64,000 bases of DNA from contig NZ_JADEYH010000004.1 of NCBI RefSeq assembly GCF_017114865.1, forward strand, positions 186,001-250,000, written 5' to 3'. The DNA comes from Streptomyces verrucosisporus (GTDB lineage Bacteria > Actinomycetota > Actinomycetes > Streptomycetales > Streptomycetaceae). The position numbers and the translations under genes were made by a program. Positions 8,112-15,421 of the stretch are shown in pieces. The notes below the pieces were generated by a model. It ran no database searches. It was not told where the DNA came from and worked only from the letters and a program-made list of their open reading frames with translations. The stretch's first letter is position 1, and each line of letters begins with the position of its first letter.

Positions 8112-8540
8112 TCACTCCGGTCGTTTCTGGTTCTCGATGTACTCGCGGATGATCTCCAGGGGGGCGCCTGCGCAGGAGGCGGCGAAGTACGACGGGGACC
8201 AGAAGTGGCTGCCCCACAGGTACTGGCGGACGTGTGGCTCGAACTCTTTCCGCAGATAGTGCGCCGAGACTCCCTTGAGCCGGTTGACCAGGGTGGAGAT
8301 CGACAGCTTCGGCGGGTAGTGCACGAGCAGGTGGACGTGGTCGTCCTCGCCATTGAACTCCCGCAAGGTCGCGTCCAGCTTGGTGCAGACGTCCCGCATG
8401 ACCTCTTCGCAGCGCGTGAGCATCGTGTCGGTGAGGACGCCGCGCCGGTACTTCGTGACAAAGACAAGACGCACATGAAGATCGAAGACGACGCTACGAC
8501 CCCGGCGTAGATTGGGGTCTGGTTCCCATCGGGGTGACAT
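8112..8540 (-). CDS. tnpA: IS200/IS605 transposase TnpA (Y1 HUH enzyme)
   Basis: A 142-residue Y1 transposase that cuts and joins single-stranded element ends. The HUH metal motif is HVHLLV (within GEDDHVHLLVHYPPK), and the nucleophilic tyrosine is in EIIREYIENQ near the C-terminus. LVFVTKYRRGVL at the N-terminus is typical of the family. Length is normal (about 140). The start chosen is the ATG at 8538-8540 (MSPRWEPDPNL); ATG-less upstream sequence in the same frame belongs to the tnpB side. The two genes are divergent with only 23 bp between start codons, so their promoters must overlap the opposite gene or each other. Confidence 0.93.
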   Translation of the reverse strand: MSPRWEPDPNLRRGRSVVFDLHVRLVFVTKYRRGVLTDTMLTRCEEVMRDVCTKLDATLREFNGEDDHVHLLVHYPPKLSISTLVNRLKGVSAHYLRKEFEPHVRQYLWGSHFWSPSYFAASCAGAPLEIIREYIENQKRPE

Positions 8541-8563
8541 AGGCAAAACGTTATAGTGATCAC

Positions 8564-9715
8564 GTGAAGTTGGTTGTGCAGGTGAAGCTGCTCCCGGACG
8601 AGGCCACCGAGGCCGCGCTCCGGGAGACGCTGCGTCTGTGCAACCGCGCCGCGAACCACGCCTCACGGCGCGCATTCGACACCGGCATCACGGGCAAGAC
8701 CTCCCTCCAGCGCCTGGTGTACGGAGACCTGAAGGGGGCGGGCCTGTCCGCGCAGCCCGCGATCCACGTCACGCGGAAGGTCGCCGGGGCCTATGCCACG
8801 CTGAAGGCGAACCTGAAGGCCGGGAACTACGGCCGCGAAGGATCGAAACACCGCGCGGCCGCCGAGTCCAGGCCGATCCGTTTCCGCAAGGACGCGGCCC
8901 AGCCGTTCGACGACCGCTGCCTGTCCTGGCAGACCGACGCCCGCACCGTGTCCATCTGGACCACCCGCGGACGCTCCGGGCGTATCCCGTTCGAGGCCTC
9001 CGCCGACCAGATGAAGACGCTTACCGAGCACCGCCGTGGCGAGAGCGACCTCGTGCACCGGGGCCGCAACTGGTACCTGTACGCCACCTGCGAGGTGCCC
9101 GAGGCCGACCCGATCGAGCCAGACGGGTTCCTCGGCGTCGATTTGGGAATCGCGAACATCGCGACCACCAGCGACGGCACCGTCCACGCGGGCAAGCACC
9201 TGAACCAGGTCCGGCACCGCAACCGCCGACTCCGGCAGCGCCTCCAGACCAAGGGGACGAAGTCCGCCAAGCGGCTGCTGCGCAAACTCTCCGGCCGCGA
9301 GGCCCGCTTCGCGGCCGACACCAACCACCGCATCTCCAAGCAGATCGTGACCGAGGCTGAACGCACCTCGCGCGGCATCGCCCTGGAAGACCTGGGCGGC
9401 ATCCGCGAGAGGGTACGGCTCCGCAAGCCCCAGCGGGTCACGCTGCACACCTGGAGCTTCGCCCAGCTCGGCGCGTACATCGCTTACAAGGCGCTCCGGG
9501 CGGGTGTGCCGGTGGTCTGCGTGGACCCGCGCTACACCTCGCAGGGGTGTTCGGCGTGCGGCCACATCGACAAGAAGAACCGGCCCGCACAGGCCATCTT
9601 CTGCTGCACGTCGTGCGGCTTCGCTGAGCACGCCGACGTGAACGCAGCCCGCAACATCGCCGCGCGCGGTGTCGCGGGCTGGGCAGTGAGTCACGCTGCC
9701 GACGACGCGGCCTGA
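8564..9715 (+). CDS. tnpB: TnpB, RNA-guided nuclease of the IS605 element
   Basis: A 383-residue TnpB (GTG start), the RNA-guided DNA endonuclease ancestor of Cas12. The RuvC triad is complete: D193 in GVDLGIANIAT, E275 in IALEDLGG and D358 in HADVNAARNIAARG. The zinc ribbon between the last two is intact (CSACGH and CCTSCG). The N-terminal helix-turn-helix/OrfB part reads LCNRAANHASRRAF. TnpB uses an RNA from the element's right end to cut the donor or empty site, favouring retention. The protein has no visible lesion, so activity is plausible. Confidence 0.94.
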   Translation: MKLVVQVKLLPDEATEAALRETLRLCNRAANHASRRAFDTGITGKTSLQRLVYGDLKGAGLSAQPAIHVTRKVAGAYATLKANLKAGNYGREGSKHRAAAESRPIRFRKDAAQPFDDRCLSWQTDARTVSIWTTRGRSGRIPFEASADQMKTLTEHRRGESDLVHRGRNWYLYATCEVPEADPIEPDGFLGVDLGIANIATTSDGTVHAGKHLNQVRHRNRRLRQRLQTKGTKSAKRLLRKLSGREARFAADTNHRISKQIVTEAERTSRGIALEDLGGIRERVRLRKPQRVTLHTWSFAQLGAYIAYKALRAGVPVVCVDPRYTSQGCSACGHIDKKNRPAQAIFCCTSCGFAEHADVNAARNIAARGVAGWAVSHAADDAA

Positions 9716-9785
9716 CCCGTACCCACCAGGCACGGGACAGAGCTGCAAGCTCGGCCCTTCAGGGCCGAGAAGTTGACACGGATGA
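9620..9785 (+). ncRNA. Predicted omega/reRNA at the right end (boundaries approximate)
   Basis: TnpB guide RNAs are made from the 3' end of tnpB through the right-end hairpin, with a guide of about 16-20 nt copied from flanking host DNA. Here that gives a scaffold ending just after 9769-9779 and a guide starting GGATGAGGGCGGG at about 9780. Position is inferred from family architecture; only the hairpin is directly visible. Confidence 0.4.
9750..9769. repeat. Right-end subterminal hairpin of the IS605-type element
   Basis: CTCGGCCCTTCAGGGCCGAG, a perfect 8-bp stem with TTCA loop, 34 bp after the tnpB stop. It matches the left-end hairpin in core and loop. Confidence 0.8.
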
Positions 9786-9952
9786 GGGCGGGCTGTCCCC
9801 CCGTGCTCGGCCCATCGGGTGAACTACGGCGCCCCGGAGGCAGGCACCGCCGTCCGTCCGGGAAGGTCTCCACCTCGGACAGCCCGGCCCGGGGCCGGGT
9901 GCCCGAACACCGGAAAGCGCCCGAGGACACCCGAAGAGCACTGGAGAGATCC

Positions 9953-10237
9953 ATGGAGATGCCCGCTGTGACCGAATGCGCCGTGGAGCCCTGCGCGTAC
10001 AACAGGGAGCACGCCTGCCACGCGCTCGCCATCACCGTCGGCGACCCCCAGCAGGCCCAATGCGACACGTTCTTCACCGCCCCGCGCAAGGGCGGCAGTC
10101 CGGAGGCCGCCGCGCACGTCGGCGCCTGCAAGATGTCGGACTGCCGGCACAACACCGACTTCGAGTGCCAGGCGACCGGCATCTCGGTGGGCGCCCTGCA
10201 CGGCACGGCCGACTGCCTGACCTACTCCCCGAACTGA
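9953..10237 (+). CDS. Double DUF1540 small cysteine-rich protein
   Basis: A 94-residue protein made of two copies of the DUF1540 motif, C-x4-C-x2-N-x5-C-x-A-x2-I-x-VG followed by C-D/L-T-F/Y. The first copy runs from ECAVEPCAYNREHACHALAITVG to QCDTFF, the second from CKMSDCRHNTDFECQATGISVG to DCLTY. Four cysteines per copy suggest metal binding or redox chemistry, but no function is established. The ATG at 9953 was preferred to the one at 9959 because GGAGAG lies at ideal distance. Its upstream region is now occupied by the IS605 element, which may have replaced its native promoter. Confidence 0.85.
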   Translation: MEMPAVTECAVEPCAYNREHACHALAITVGDPQQAQCDTFFTAPRKGGSPEAAAHVGACKMSDCRHNTDFECQATGISVGALHGTADCLTYSPN

Positions 10238-10275
10238 CCCGCTCCCGAGCCGGCCCGCCGGCCCCGTTCCGCCCG

Positions 10276-10932
10276 TCACCGGAAGGCCGCGCGGATCTCC
10301 TCCTCGGTGGCGGAGTGCGACACCAGGAGCAGCTCGTCGCCGGGCCTCAGCCGCATCTGCGGTGCGGGGACGGTGGGCCGGCCGTCGCGTACGACGGTGG
10401 CCACCACGGTGCCGGACGGCAGGCCGACGTCCCCCAGCGGCCGGCCGGCCGCGCGGGAGTGCGGGGTGATCGCCGTCTCGATGACGTCCACGCCCGCTCT
10501 GCTCAGCCGCAGCAGCGCCACCGTGTCGGCCGCCCCGGTGGCCTCCTCCACCAGGGAGATCAGCGGGGTGGTCGCGGGGATGGCGGCGTCGACGCCCCAG
10601 CGGCCGTCGAACAGCCAGGTGTTCTCCGCGTCGTTGACGCGGGCGACCACGCGCGGGACGGCGAACCGGCGCTTGGCCAGCAGACCGATGACGAGATCGT
10701 CCTCGTCCCGGTCCGTGGCGGCGATCAGGACGTCCGCGGTGAGCGCCCTGGCACGCTCCAGGACGGCGGGCTCGCACGCTTCCCCCGCGACCACGCCGAC
10801 GCCGGCCCGGCCGGCGAGCCCGGCGGCCCGGTCCTCGTCCCGGTCGACGAGGACGACCTCGTTGCGGGCGGCGGCCGGCGCCCGGGCGATCTGCTCGCCC
10901 AGGTGCCCGGCGCCCGCGATGAGGACCCTCAT
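10276..10932 (-). CDS. TrkA-family NAD-binding potassium-channel regulator, second copy
   Basis: A 218-residue protein with an N-terminal RCK/KTN Rossmann domain (GAGHLGEQIA at residues 7-16, acidic VDRDED after strand 2) and a C-terminal TrkA_C/RCK_C domain (SGTVVATVVRDGRPTVP, LRPGDELLLVS). Such proteins gate Trk/Ktr potassium transporters or other channels in response to NAD(H) or nucleotides. The ATG overlaps the upstream trkA stop by four bases (ATGA), so the two are translationally coupled and probably form a heteromeric regulator. No membrane subunit is visible in the window. Confidence 0.9.
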   Translation of the reverse strand: MRVLIAGAGHLGEQIARAPAAARNEVVLVDRDEDRAAGLAGRAGVGVVAGEACEPAVLERARALTADVLIAATDRDEDDLVIGLLAKRRFAVPRVVARVNDAENTWLFDGRWGVDAAIPATTPLISLVEEATGAADTVALLRLSRAGVDVIETAITPHSRAAGRPLGDVGLPSGTVVATVVRDGRPTVPAPQMRLRPGDELLLVSHSATEEEIRAAFR

Positions 10933-11588
10933 GTGCCCAGCTCCCTGTCCAGGAAGCCGCGCAGCCGGTCCAAAGAGGTGGCCGCGACGGCGAAGGAGAC
11001 CAGATCGCCGGGCTCGGCGCGGGTGCCGTGGGCGGGGACGAGGGAACGGCCGCCGCGGGTGACCTCCACGACGCGGATCTCGCCGTCGACGCCGAGGTCG
11101 GTCAGCCGCCTCCCGGTGAGGTGGCCCGGGAGCCGGGAGCGCACCAGCAGCGTCTCGCCGCCGCCGAAGGCGACCTCCGGGACGAGATGGCGGTGCAGCA
11201 GCATCCGGTGGATGCGGTGCACCGTCCACTGGACGCCGGCGCTGGTGGGGATGCCCAGCTCACGGCAGATGTCGGCCCGTCCGCTGTCCTCGACGCGGGC
11301 CAGGACGACGGGCACCCGGTAGGTGTCCCTGGCCGTCCGCGCGCTGACGATGTTGCGGTTGTCCTCGGAGGCCACAGCGACGAACGCGTCCGCGTGCTCG
11401 ATGCCGGCGGCCTCCAGCGCGACGCGTGCGTACTCGCCGCCCTGCCGGAACCTCCCGGTGAAGCCGGCCGGCAGCCGGCCGCGCGCCCTGGCCGAGCGGT
11501 CGACGACGCGTACGTCGTGGCCCTCGGCGGCCAGTCGGACCGCGAGCGCGGAACCCACCCGCCCGCAGCCGGCGATCACCACCCTCAT
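10929..11588 (-). CDS. TrkA-family NAD-binding potassium-channel regulator, first copy
   Basis: A 219-residue RCK protein: Rossmann domain with GCGRVGSALA (residues 7-16) and VVDRS, then a TrkA_C domain from about residue 140 (LLVRSRLPGHLTGRRLTDLGVDGEI, AEPGDLVSFAV). It has its own GGGAGG upstream of the ATG. That ribosome binding site lies inside the reading frame that runs on from the truncated P-type ATPase, so this gene is entered from the same transcript. With its four-base-overlapping partner it probably controls cation uptake, which suits an island that also held a cation ATPase. Confidence 0.9.
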   Translation of the reverse strand: MRVVIAGCGRVGSALAVRLAAEGHDVRVVDRSARARGRLPAGFTGRFRQGGEYARVALEAAGIEHADAFVAVASEDNRNIVSARTARDTYRVPVVLARVEDSGRADICRELGIPTSAGVQWTVHRIHRMLLHRHLVPEVAFGGGETLLVRSRLPGHLTGRRLTDLGVDGEIRVVEVTRGGRSLVPAHGTRAEPGDLVSFAVAATSLDRLRGFLDRELGT

Positions 11589-12990
11589 CGCGCACCGTCC
11601 TCCCGTCGCGACTCCCGCCGCGGCCCCCGGTGCGGCGGCTCCCCGCCCCGCCCGGGGTTCCGAAGGTGCGGTGGACGGTGCTCATCAGCTTGCGGGCCGG
11701 GTCGAAGGGGTGCTCGGCGACGCGGGGGGCCGCGGCCTCCTCGGCGGCCGGGTCGATCCCGGCCTTGACGGCGGCCACCAGCAGCGCCCCCTCGGTGGTG
11801 TCACCCAGGATCCGCCACCCCCGGCGCTCCGCGGGCGGCAGGAGCCGGGCGTCGCAGCACAGGGCCGCCGCGCGCAGCAGCGGGCGTACCGCCGCGGGGT
11901 CGTCCACCTCCCCGGCCGGTTCGTAACCCACCCCCGACACCGGGTGGGCCCTCCCGCCGGCCCACACCCGGGTGACGGTCATCTCCGCCCGGGTCAGGGT
12001 GCCGGTCTTGTCGGTGCAGATCACGGTGGTGGCGCCCAGCGCCTCCACCGCCAGCGGCTTCTTGACCAGCGCGTGCCGCCGGGCCATGCGCCGCACCCCG
12101 ATCGCCAGGGACACCGACAGGGTGGCGGGCAGTCCCTCGGGGACAAGGGCGACCATCACCCCCAGCGCGAAGACGAAGCCGGCCACCGGGTCCTGACCGG
12201 CGGGCAGGCGTACGGCGAACAGCGCCGCGCCGACGGCCAGTGCCGCGCCCGCCACCCGGCGTGCCATGGAGGCGACCTGGCGCTGCAGCGGCGTCCGCTG
12301 CCGGGGCACCGCGGACGCCAGCCGGAAGATCCGTCCGAACTCCGTGGCCGAACCGGTGGCGCACACCGCGGCCTTGGCCGTTCCGGTGACGACGTCGGTG
12401 CCCATGAAGACGCGGTTGCGGGCCTCCAGCGGCGGCCCGGGTGCCACGGCGTCGGCGGTGCGGCGCACGGGTGCGCTCTCCCCGGTCAGGGGCGCGTTGT
12501 CGACCGATACCTCGTGGGCCTCGGCCAGGCGGCAGTCGGCCGGCACCGCGTCCCCGGCCTCCAGCACCACCACGTCGCCGGGCACCAGTTCGTCCGCGGG
12601 GACCTCGCGCCGCTCGCCGCCGCGCAGTACCCGGCTGGTGTGCGGCACCATCGCCCGGAGCGTCTCGGCGGTGCGCTCGGCGGAGTACTCCTGGGCGAAG
12701 CCGATGGCCGCGTTGAGCACCACCACGCAGAGGATGGCGACGGCCAGTTGCAGGGTGCCCTCCCGCGGCGGGTCCTGGAGGGCGTGGGCCAGGAAGGTGA
12801 TCGCCGACGCGACGATCAGGACGACCGCGAACAAGTCGGTGAACTGGGCGGTCAGCAGCCGCCAGGAACCGCGGCGGGCGGCGCGCGGCAGCCGGTTGGG
12901 CCCGTACCTCTCGCGCCGTGCGGCGGCCTCGGCCGCGGTCAGGCCGCGCGGGGAGGTGCCCAGCGCGACGTGGACCTGCGCGGCCGGCAC
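11260..12990 (-). pseudogene. Cation-transporting P-type ATPase, C-terminal half lost
   Basis: The frame starts with GTG at 12990 and reads a normal P2-type (Ca2+/cation) ATPase N-terminus: cation_ATPase_N (LTAAEAAARRERYGPNRLP), two membrane helices, the actuator domain with TGES (NAPLTGESAPV), helices with VPEGLPATLSVSLAIG, the phosphorylation motif DKTGTLT and the start of the nucleotide-binding domain. Similarity stops after EHPFDPARKLMSTVHR (about residue 440, near 11665). The rest of the N and P domains, including the hinge GDGxNDA, and the last helices are absent. The frame then runs out of phase into trkA and stops at 11260. The protein cannot pump. The deletion joined the ATPase directly to the trkA pair. 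Confidence 0.85.
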
Positions 12991-13293
12991 CGTCTGCGCC
13001 GCGCTCCCGGCCGGGAGGAGGCCGCCCCCAGGGGCTCGGCCCCGGCGCTCATCGGGGCGCGCCGCCGCCGTCCGCGCCGCCCGCGCCGGGCCGGATCTCG
13101 GGGAAGGCGGTGCTCATGGTCCTCAGTGTGGGCGCGGCCCGCGGGCGCCGCAATCGCAAGTCCCGCGGGGTTGCGTCCACCGGTCGCGGGTACCGCGTCC
13201 CGGGGTACCCGGCTGTGCACCCGGGGCGCGCGGAGGCCGGAGCAGAGGTCTCGAAGGGCGGGCGCCGGAGAGCTTCGGAGAGCGGTGACGACC

Positions 13294-13554
13294 ATGCACG
13301 CGGAACTGGGAGACGAGCTGATCATCGAGAGCCCGGCCACGGGCGTCGCCCGGCGGGACGGCGAGATCATCGGGCTGCACCACAGCGACGGGACACCGCC
13401 GTACGACGTGCGCTGGTCGGACACCGGCCGGGTGTCGCTGGTCTTCCCCGGGCCCGACGCCCACGTCCGGCATCTGCACCACCGTAAGGGCCCGGGTGTC
13501 GCCCCGGGCGCCACGGAGCCGGGCGGACCGTCCGGCGCGGCCGGCCGGGGGTGA
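13294..13554 (+). CDS. DUF1918 small protein
   Basis: An 86-residue protein matching DUF1918: an SH3-like small fold with GDELIIESPATG, RRDGEIIGLHHSDGTPPYDVRWSDTGRVSLVFPGPDAHV. This is the usual layout (GD, RDGEI, GxPPYxVRW, FPGPDA). These proteins are frequent in actinobacterial stress islands; function is unknown. The ATG at 13294 has GGAGAG 11 bases upstream; a GTG at 13285 (three codons earlier) is an alternative start. A nonconserved Gly/Pro-rich tail follows residue 66. It converges on the second nitroreductase gene. Confidence 0.8.
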   Translation: MHAELGDELIIESPATGVARRDGEIIGLHHSDGTPPYDVRWSDTGRVSLVFPGPDAHVRHLHHRKGPGVAPGATEPGGPSGAAGRG

Positions 13555-13589
13555 ACCGGCCGTGGCCCGGCGGGCCCCGGTCCGGCGCG

Positions 13590-14624
13590 CTAGGGCTCGA
13601 TGTCGAGCACCTCGCCCGGCGGGCGGCGCGGTGTGCCGGGCCCCGGCGGCCCGTACCCCAGACGCAGCACCAGCTGCACCTGGCCCCGGCCCGACACCGG
13701 GTCGCGCAGCGGCCCGCGCAGGTCGGGCCACTCCACGGGCTGGGTGGCCGGCGAGCCGACCAGGCCCTCTCCGGTGGCCAGCAGCAGGACCCGCTCCATG
13801 GCCTGCCCCGCCCTCAGCCAGTCGACGGGGCGGTCCTTCACCGTGCTGATCAGGGCGATCTGCGGATGCCGCTCGAAGGTCTCCGAGCGGCGCCCGGGCA
13901 CGCGCCCGGTGCCCGCGAAGTCCCGTACCGGGGCGCGCCCGTCGAACTTGCGCGGCCCGAAGGCGTACTCGGGGATACCGTCCCCGGCGTCCGCCCCGGC
14001 TGTCGTGGCGGACGCGGCGGTTCCGGTGCGGGTCCAGCGGGCCAGGTCCTCCGCCTCGCCGCGGTCGGCGCGGTTGCGGGCCTCGGCCTCCTCCACCAGC
14101 TCCAGCACCCACCGCAGATGAATCGGCCCGGGGAAGTCCAGCAGGGCGCCCTCCCGCAGGGCGGCGTCGGACAGCGCGGTGCGCAGTGACCGGGGGATCT
14201 CGGTCTCGGCGAACGGCCGGCGGCTGATGTGGCGGCGGTGGACGGCCGGGTGGAGCGCGCCGATCCCCTCCCCGCCGTCCCCGCCGGCCCCGGGGCCCTG
14301 CCCGTCTCCGGGGCCGGCCGGACGCACCACGGCGAGCAGGGCGGGGTCGTCCGGGTCCGGCAGCAGCCGGGTCACCGGCCGCAGCCCCTCGTGGGCGAGC
14401 GCGACCCTCAGGTTGAACAGGGCCGCGCCGCAGCTGATGTGGAGGGCGCGCCCCTCGGGGTCGGCGTGCGGGAGCGCCCGGCCGAAGTCCGCGCGCACCT
14501 GGAGGGCGCCCTCGCTCCTCGGATAGCGGAACCGCCACGGCTGGGTGTTGTGCACGGACGGGGCCGCGGCGGCGTCGCGGACCGCGGCCGTCACCCGTTC
14601 GTCGGACATCTCCCGTGTGCTCAT
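13590..14624 (-). CDS. Acg-like nitroreductase-family protein, second copy
   Basis: A 344-residue paralogue of the protein at 5146-6120. Shared landmarks are AAAAPSVHNTQPWRFRY, GRALHISCGAALFNLRVALA, DWLRAGQAMERVLLLATGEGL and VLRLGYGPPGPGTPRRPP. It carries a low-complexity Gly-rich loop near residue 105 (GPGDGQGPGAGGDGGEG) not found in the first copy. Acg-like proteins belong to the nitroreductase fold, but some do not bind FMN productively. Start: ATG 14624 with GGGAGG four bases before. The gene is separate from DUF1876 by 151 bp and probably has its own promoter. Confidence 0.9.
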   Translation of the reverse strand: MSTREMSDERVTAAVRDAAAAPSVHNTQPWRFRYPRSEGALQVRADFGRALPHADPEGRALHISCGAALFNLRVALAHEGLRPVTRLLPDPDDPALLAVVRPAGPGDGQGPGAGGDGGEGIGALHPAVHRRHISRRPFAETEIPRSLRTALSDAALREGALLDFPGPIHLRWVLELVEEAEARNRADRGEAEDLARWTRTGTAASATTAGADAGDGIPEYAFGPRKFDGRAPVRDFAGTGRVPGRRSETFERHPQIALISTVKDRPVDWLRAGQAMERVLLLATGEGLVGSPATQPVEWPDLRGPLRDPVSGRGQVQLVLRLGYGPPGPGTPRRPPGEVLDIEP

Positions 14625-14775
14625 CGGGCCTCCCCGCTCCTGACGGCCCGCCGGTCTGCCGGTGCGGACGGCTCCGGAGGGCACGCCCGCGGGCCGGGGG
14701 CGTGCCCGGGACTCGGTCGAGCCGGGTATCGAGCCGGATCCCCGGCCGGGGCCGGGGATCCGGGGTCGGCCGGTG

Positions 14776-15030
14776 TCAGGGGCCGGGGTGCGCCACGCCC
14801 TCGATGTCGGTGCGCGCGACGCTCAGCAGCTTCTGCGCCAGGTCGTTCATCGCACGTCCCGCCGCGAGTTCGTCGCCGATCTCGGGGACGTCCCTGTCGT
14901 GCGGGTTGCGCCGTGCGACGCCCTGCCCGCTGATCTCCGTGCCCCCGAGGTCCAGTACCGCGTGGGCCTTCGTCGTGCCTTCCTCCTCGAAGAGGTGGAG
15001 GCGGACCTTCCAGTCCTGTGTGTGAGCCAT
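14776..15030 (-). CDS. DUF1876 small protein
   Basis: An 84-residue protein of the DUF1876 family, with a dsRBD-like alpha/beta fold: WKVRLHLFEEEGTTKAHAVLDLGGTEISGQGVARRNPHDRDVPEIGDELAAGRAMNDLAQKLL. The order W-V-L-F-E-E-T-AxAxL and GxGxARRNPxD is diagnostic. Family members are found beside Usp, CBS and nitroreductase genes in dormancy islands, but no biochemical role is established. GGGAG lies six bases before the ATG. It is divergent from the kinase fusion at 15422. Confidence 0.85.
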   Translation of the reverse strand: MAHTQDWKVRLHLFEEEGTTKAHAVLDLGGTEISGQGVARRNPHDRDVPEIGDELAAGRAMNDLAQKLLSVARTDIEGVAHPGP

Positions 15031-15421
15031 CGTCTGCTCCCTGGGGTGGTGCGGGGCCGATGGGGTCCGGATGCGTTCGGCCCGGTCCGTGTGTACGTGC
15101 CTGCCGCGGCCCTCCGCGGTCCTCCCGGCGTGGCCGTGCCTCCCGCTGCGCACTCCGCCCACCGGGCCCGCCGGCCTCGGTGGTCGCCGCACCGGGCACC
15201 GCCGGCACCTCCTCGGCGTGGATACGCCTGCGGCCTCTGCCTCCCACGGTAACCCCGGTGCCGTGAGCGTTCCATCGGACGGCGTACGGCCCGCGTCCCG
15301 CTCCGGGCGGGGCCGCGGGTTTCCGGAGCGGCCTTCCCGGTACTCCCCACCGGGCGGCGGCCGCCGCCCACGCGGCCCCGCACGACCTCAGCACGCTCGA
15401 CGGCAGCCAAGGAGCCACAGG
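15031..15421. other. 391-bp divergent promoter region, no gene
   Basis: Separates DUF1876 (-) from the kinase fusion (+). I see no credible coding sequence. A degenerate copy of the GGGRCCG-type box (GGACGGCGTACGGCCC, near 15277-15292) and a half site (GGGGCCGATGGGGTCC, near 15055) are the only patterns noted. Confidence 0.5.

Larger units (their letters stand above)
8025..9780. mobile_element. IS200/IS605-type element with tnpA and tnpB
   Basis: Divergent tnpA (reverse) and tnpB (forward) genes lie between two near-identical subterminal hairpins (8050-8069 and 9750-9769) sharing the core GGCCCTTCAGGGCC. Elements of this family move as single strands through TnpA, lack terminal inverted repeats and make no target duplication. 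Both genes and all catalytic residues look intact, so the element may still be mobile. The exact ends cannot be set without an empty site; AT-rich sequence at 8000-8040 probably contains the left boundary and GTTGACAC at 9772-9779 lies near the right one. It sits between the sensor kinase and the DUF1540 gene. Confidence 0.85.
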
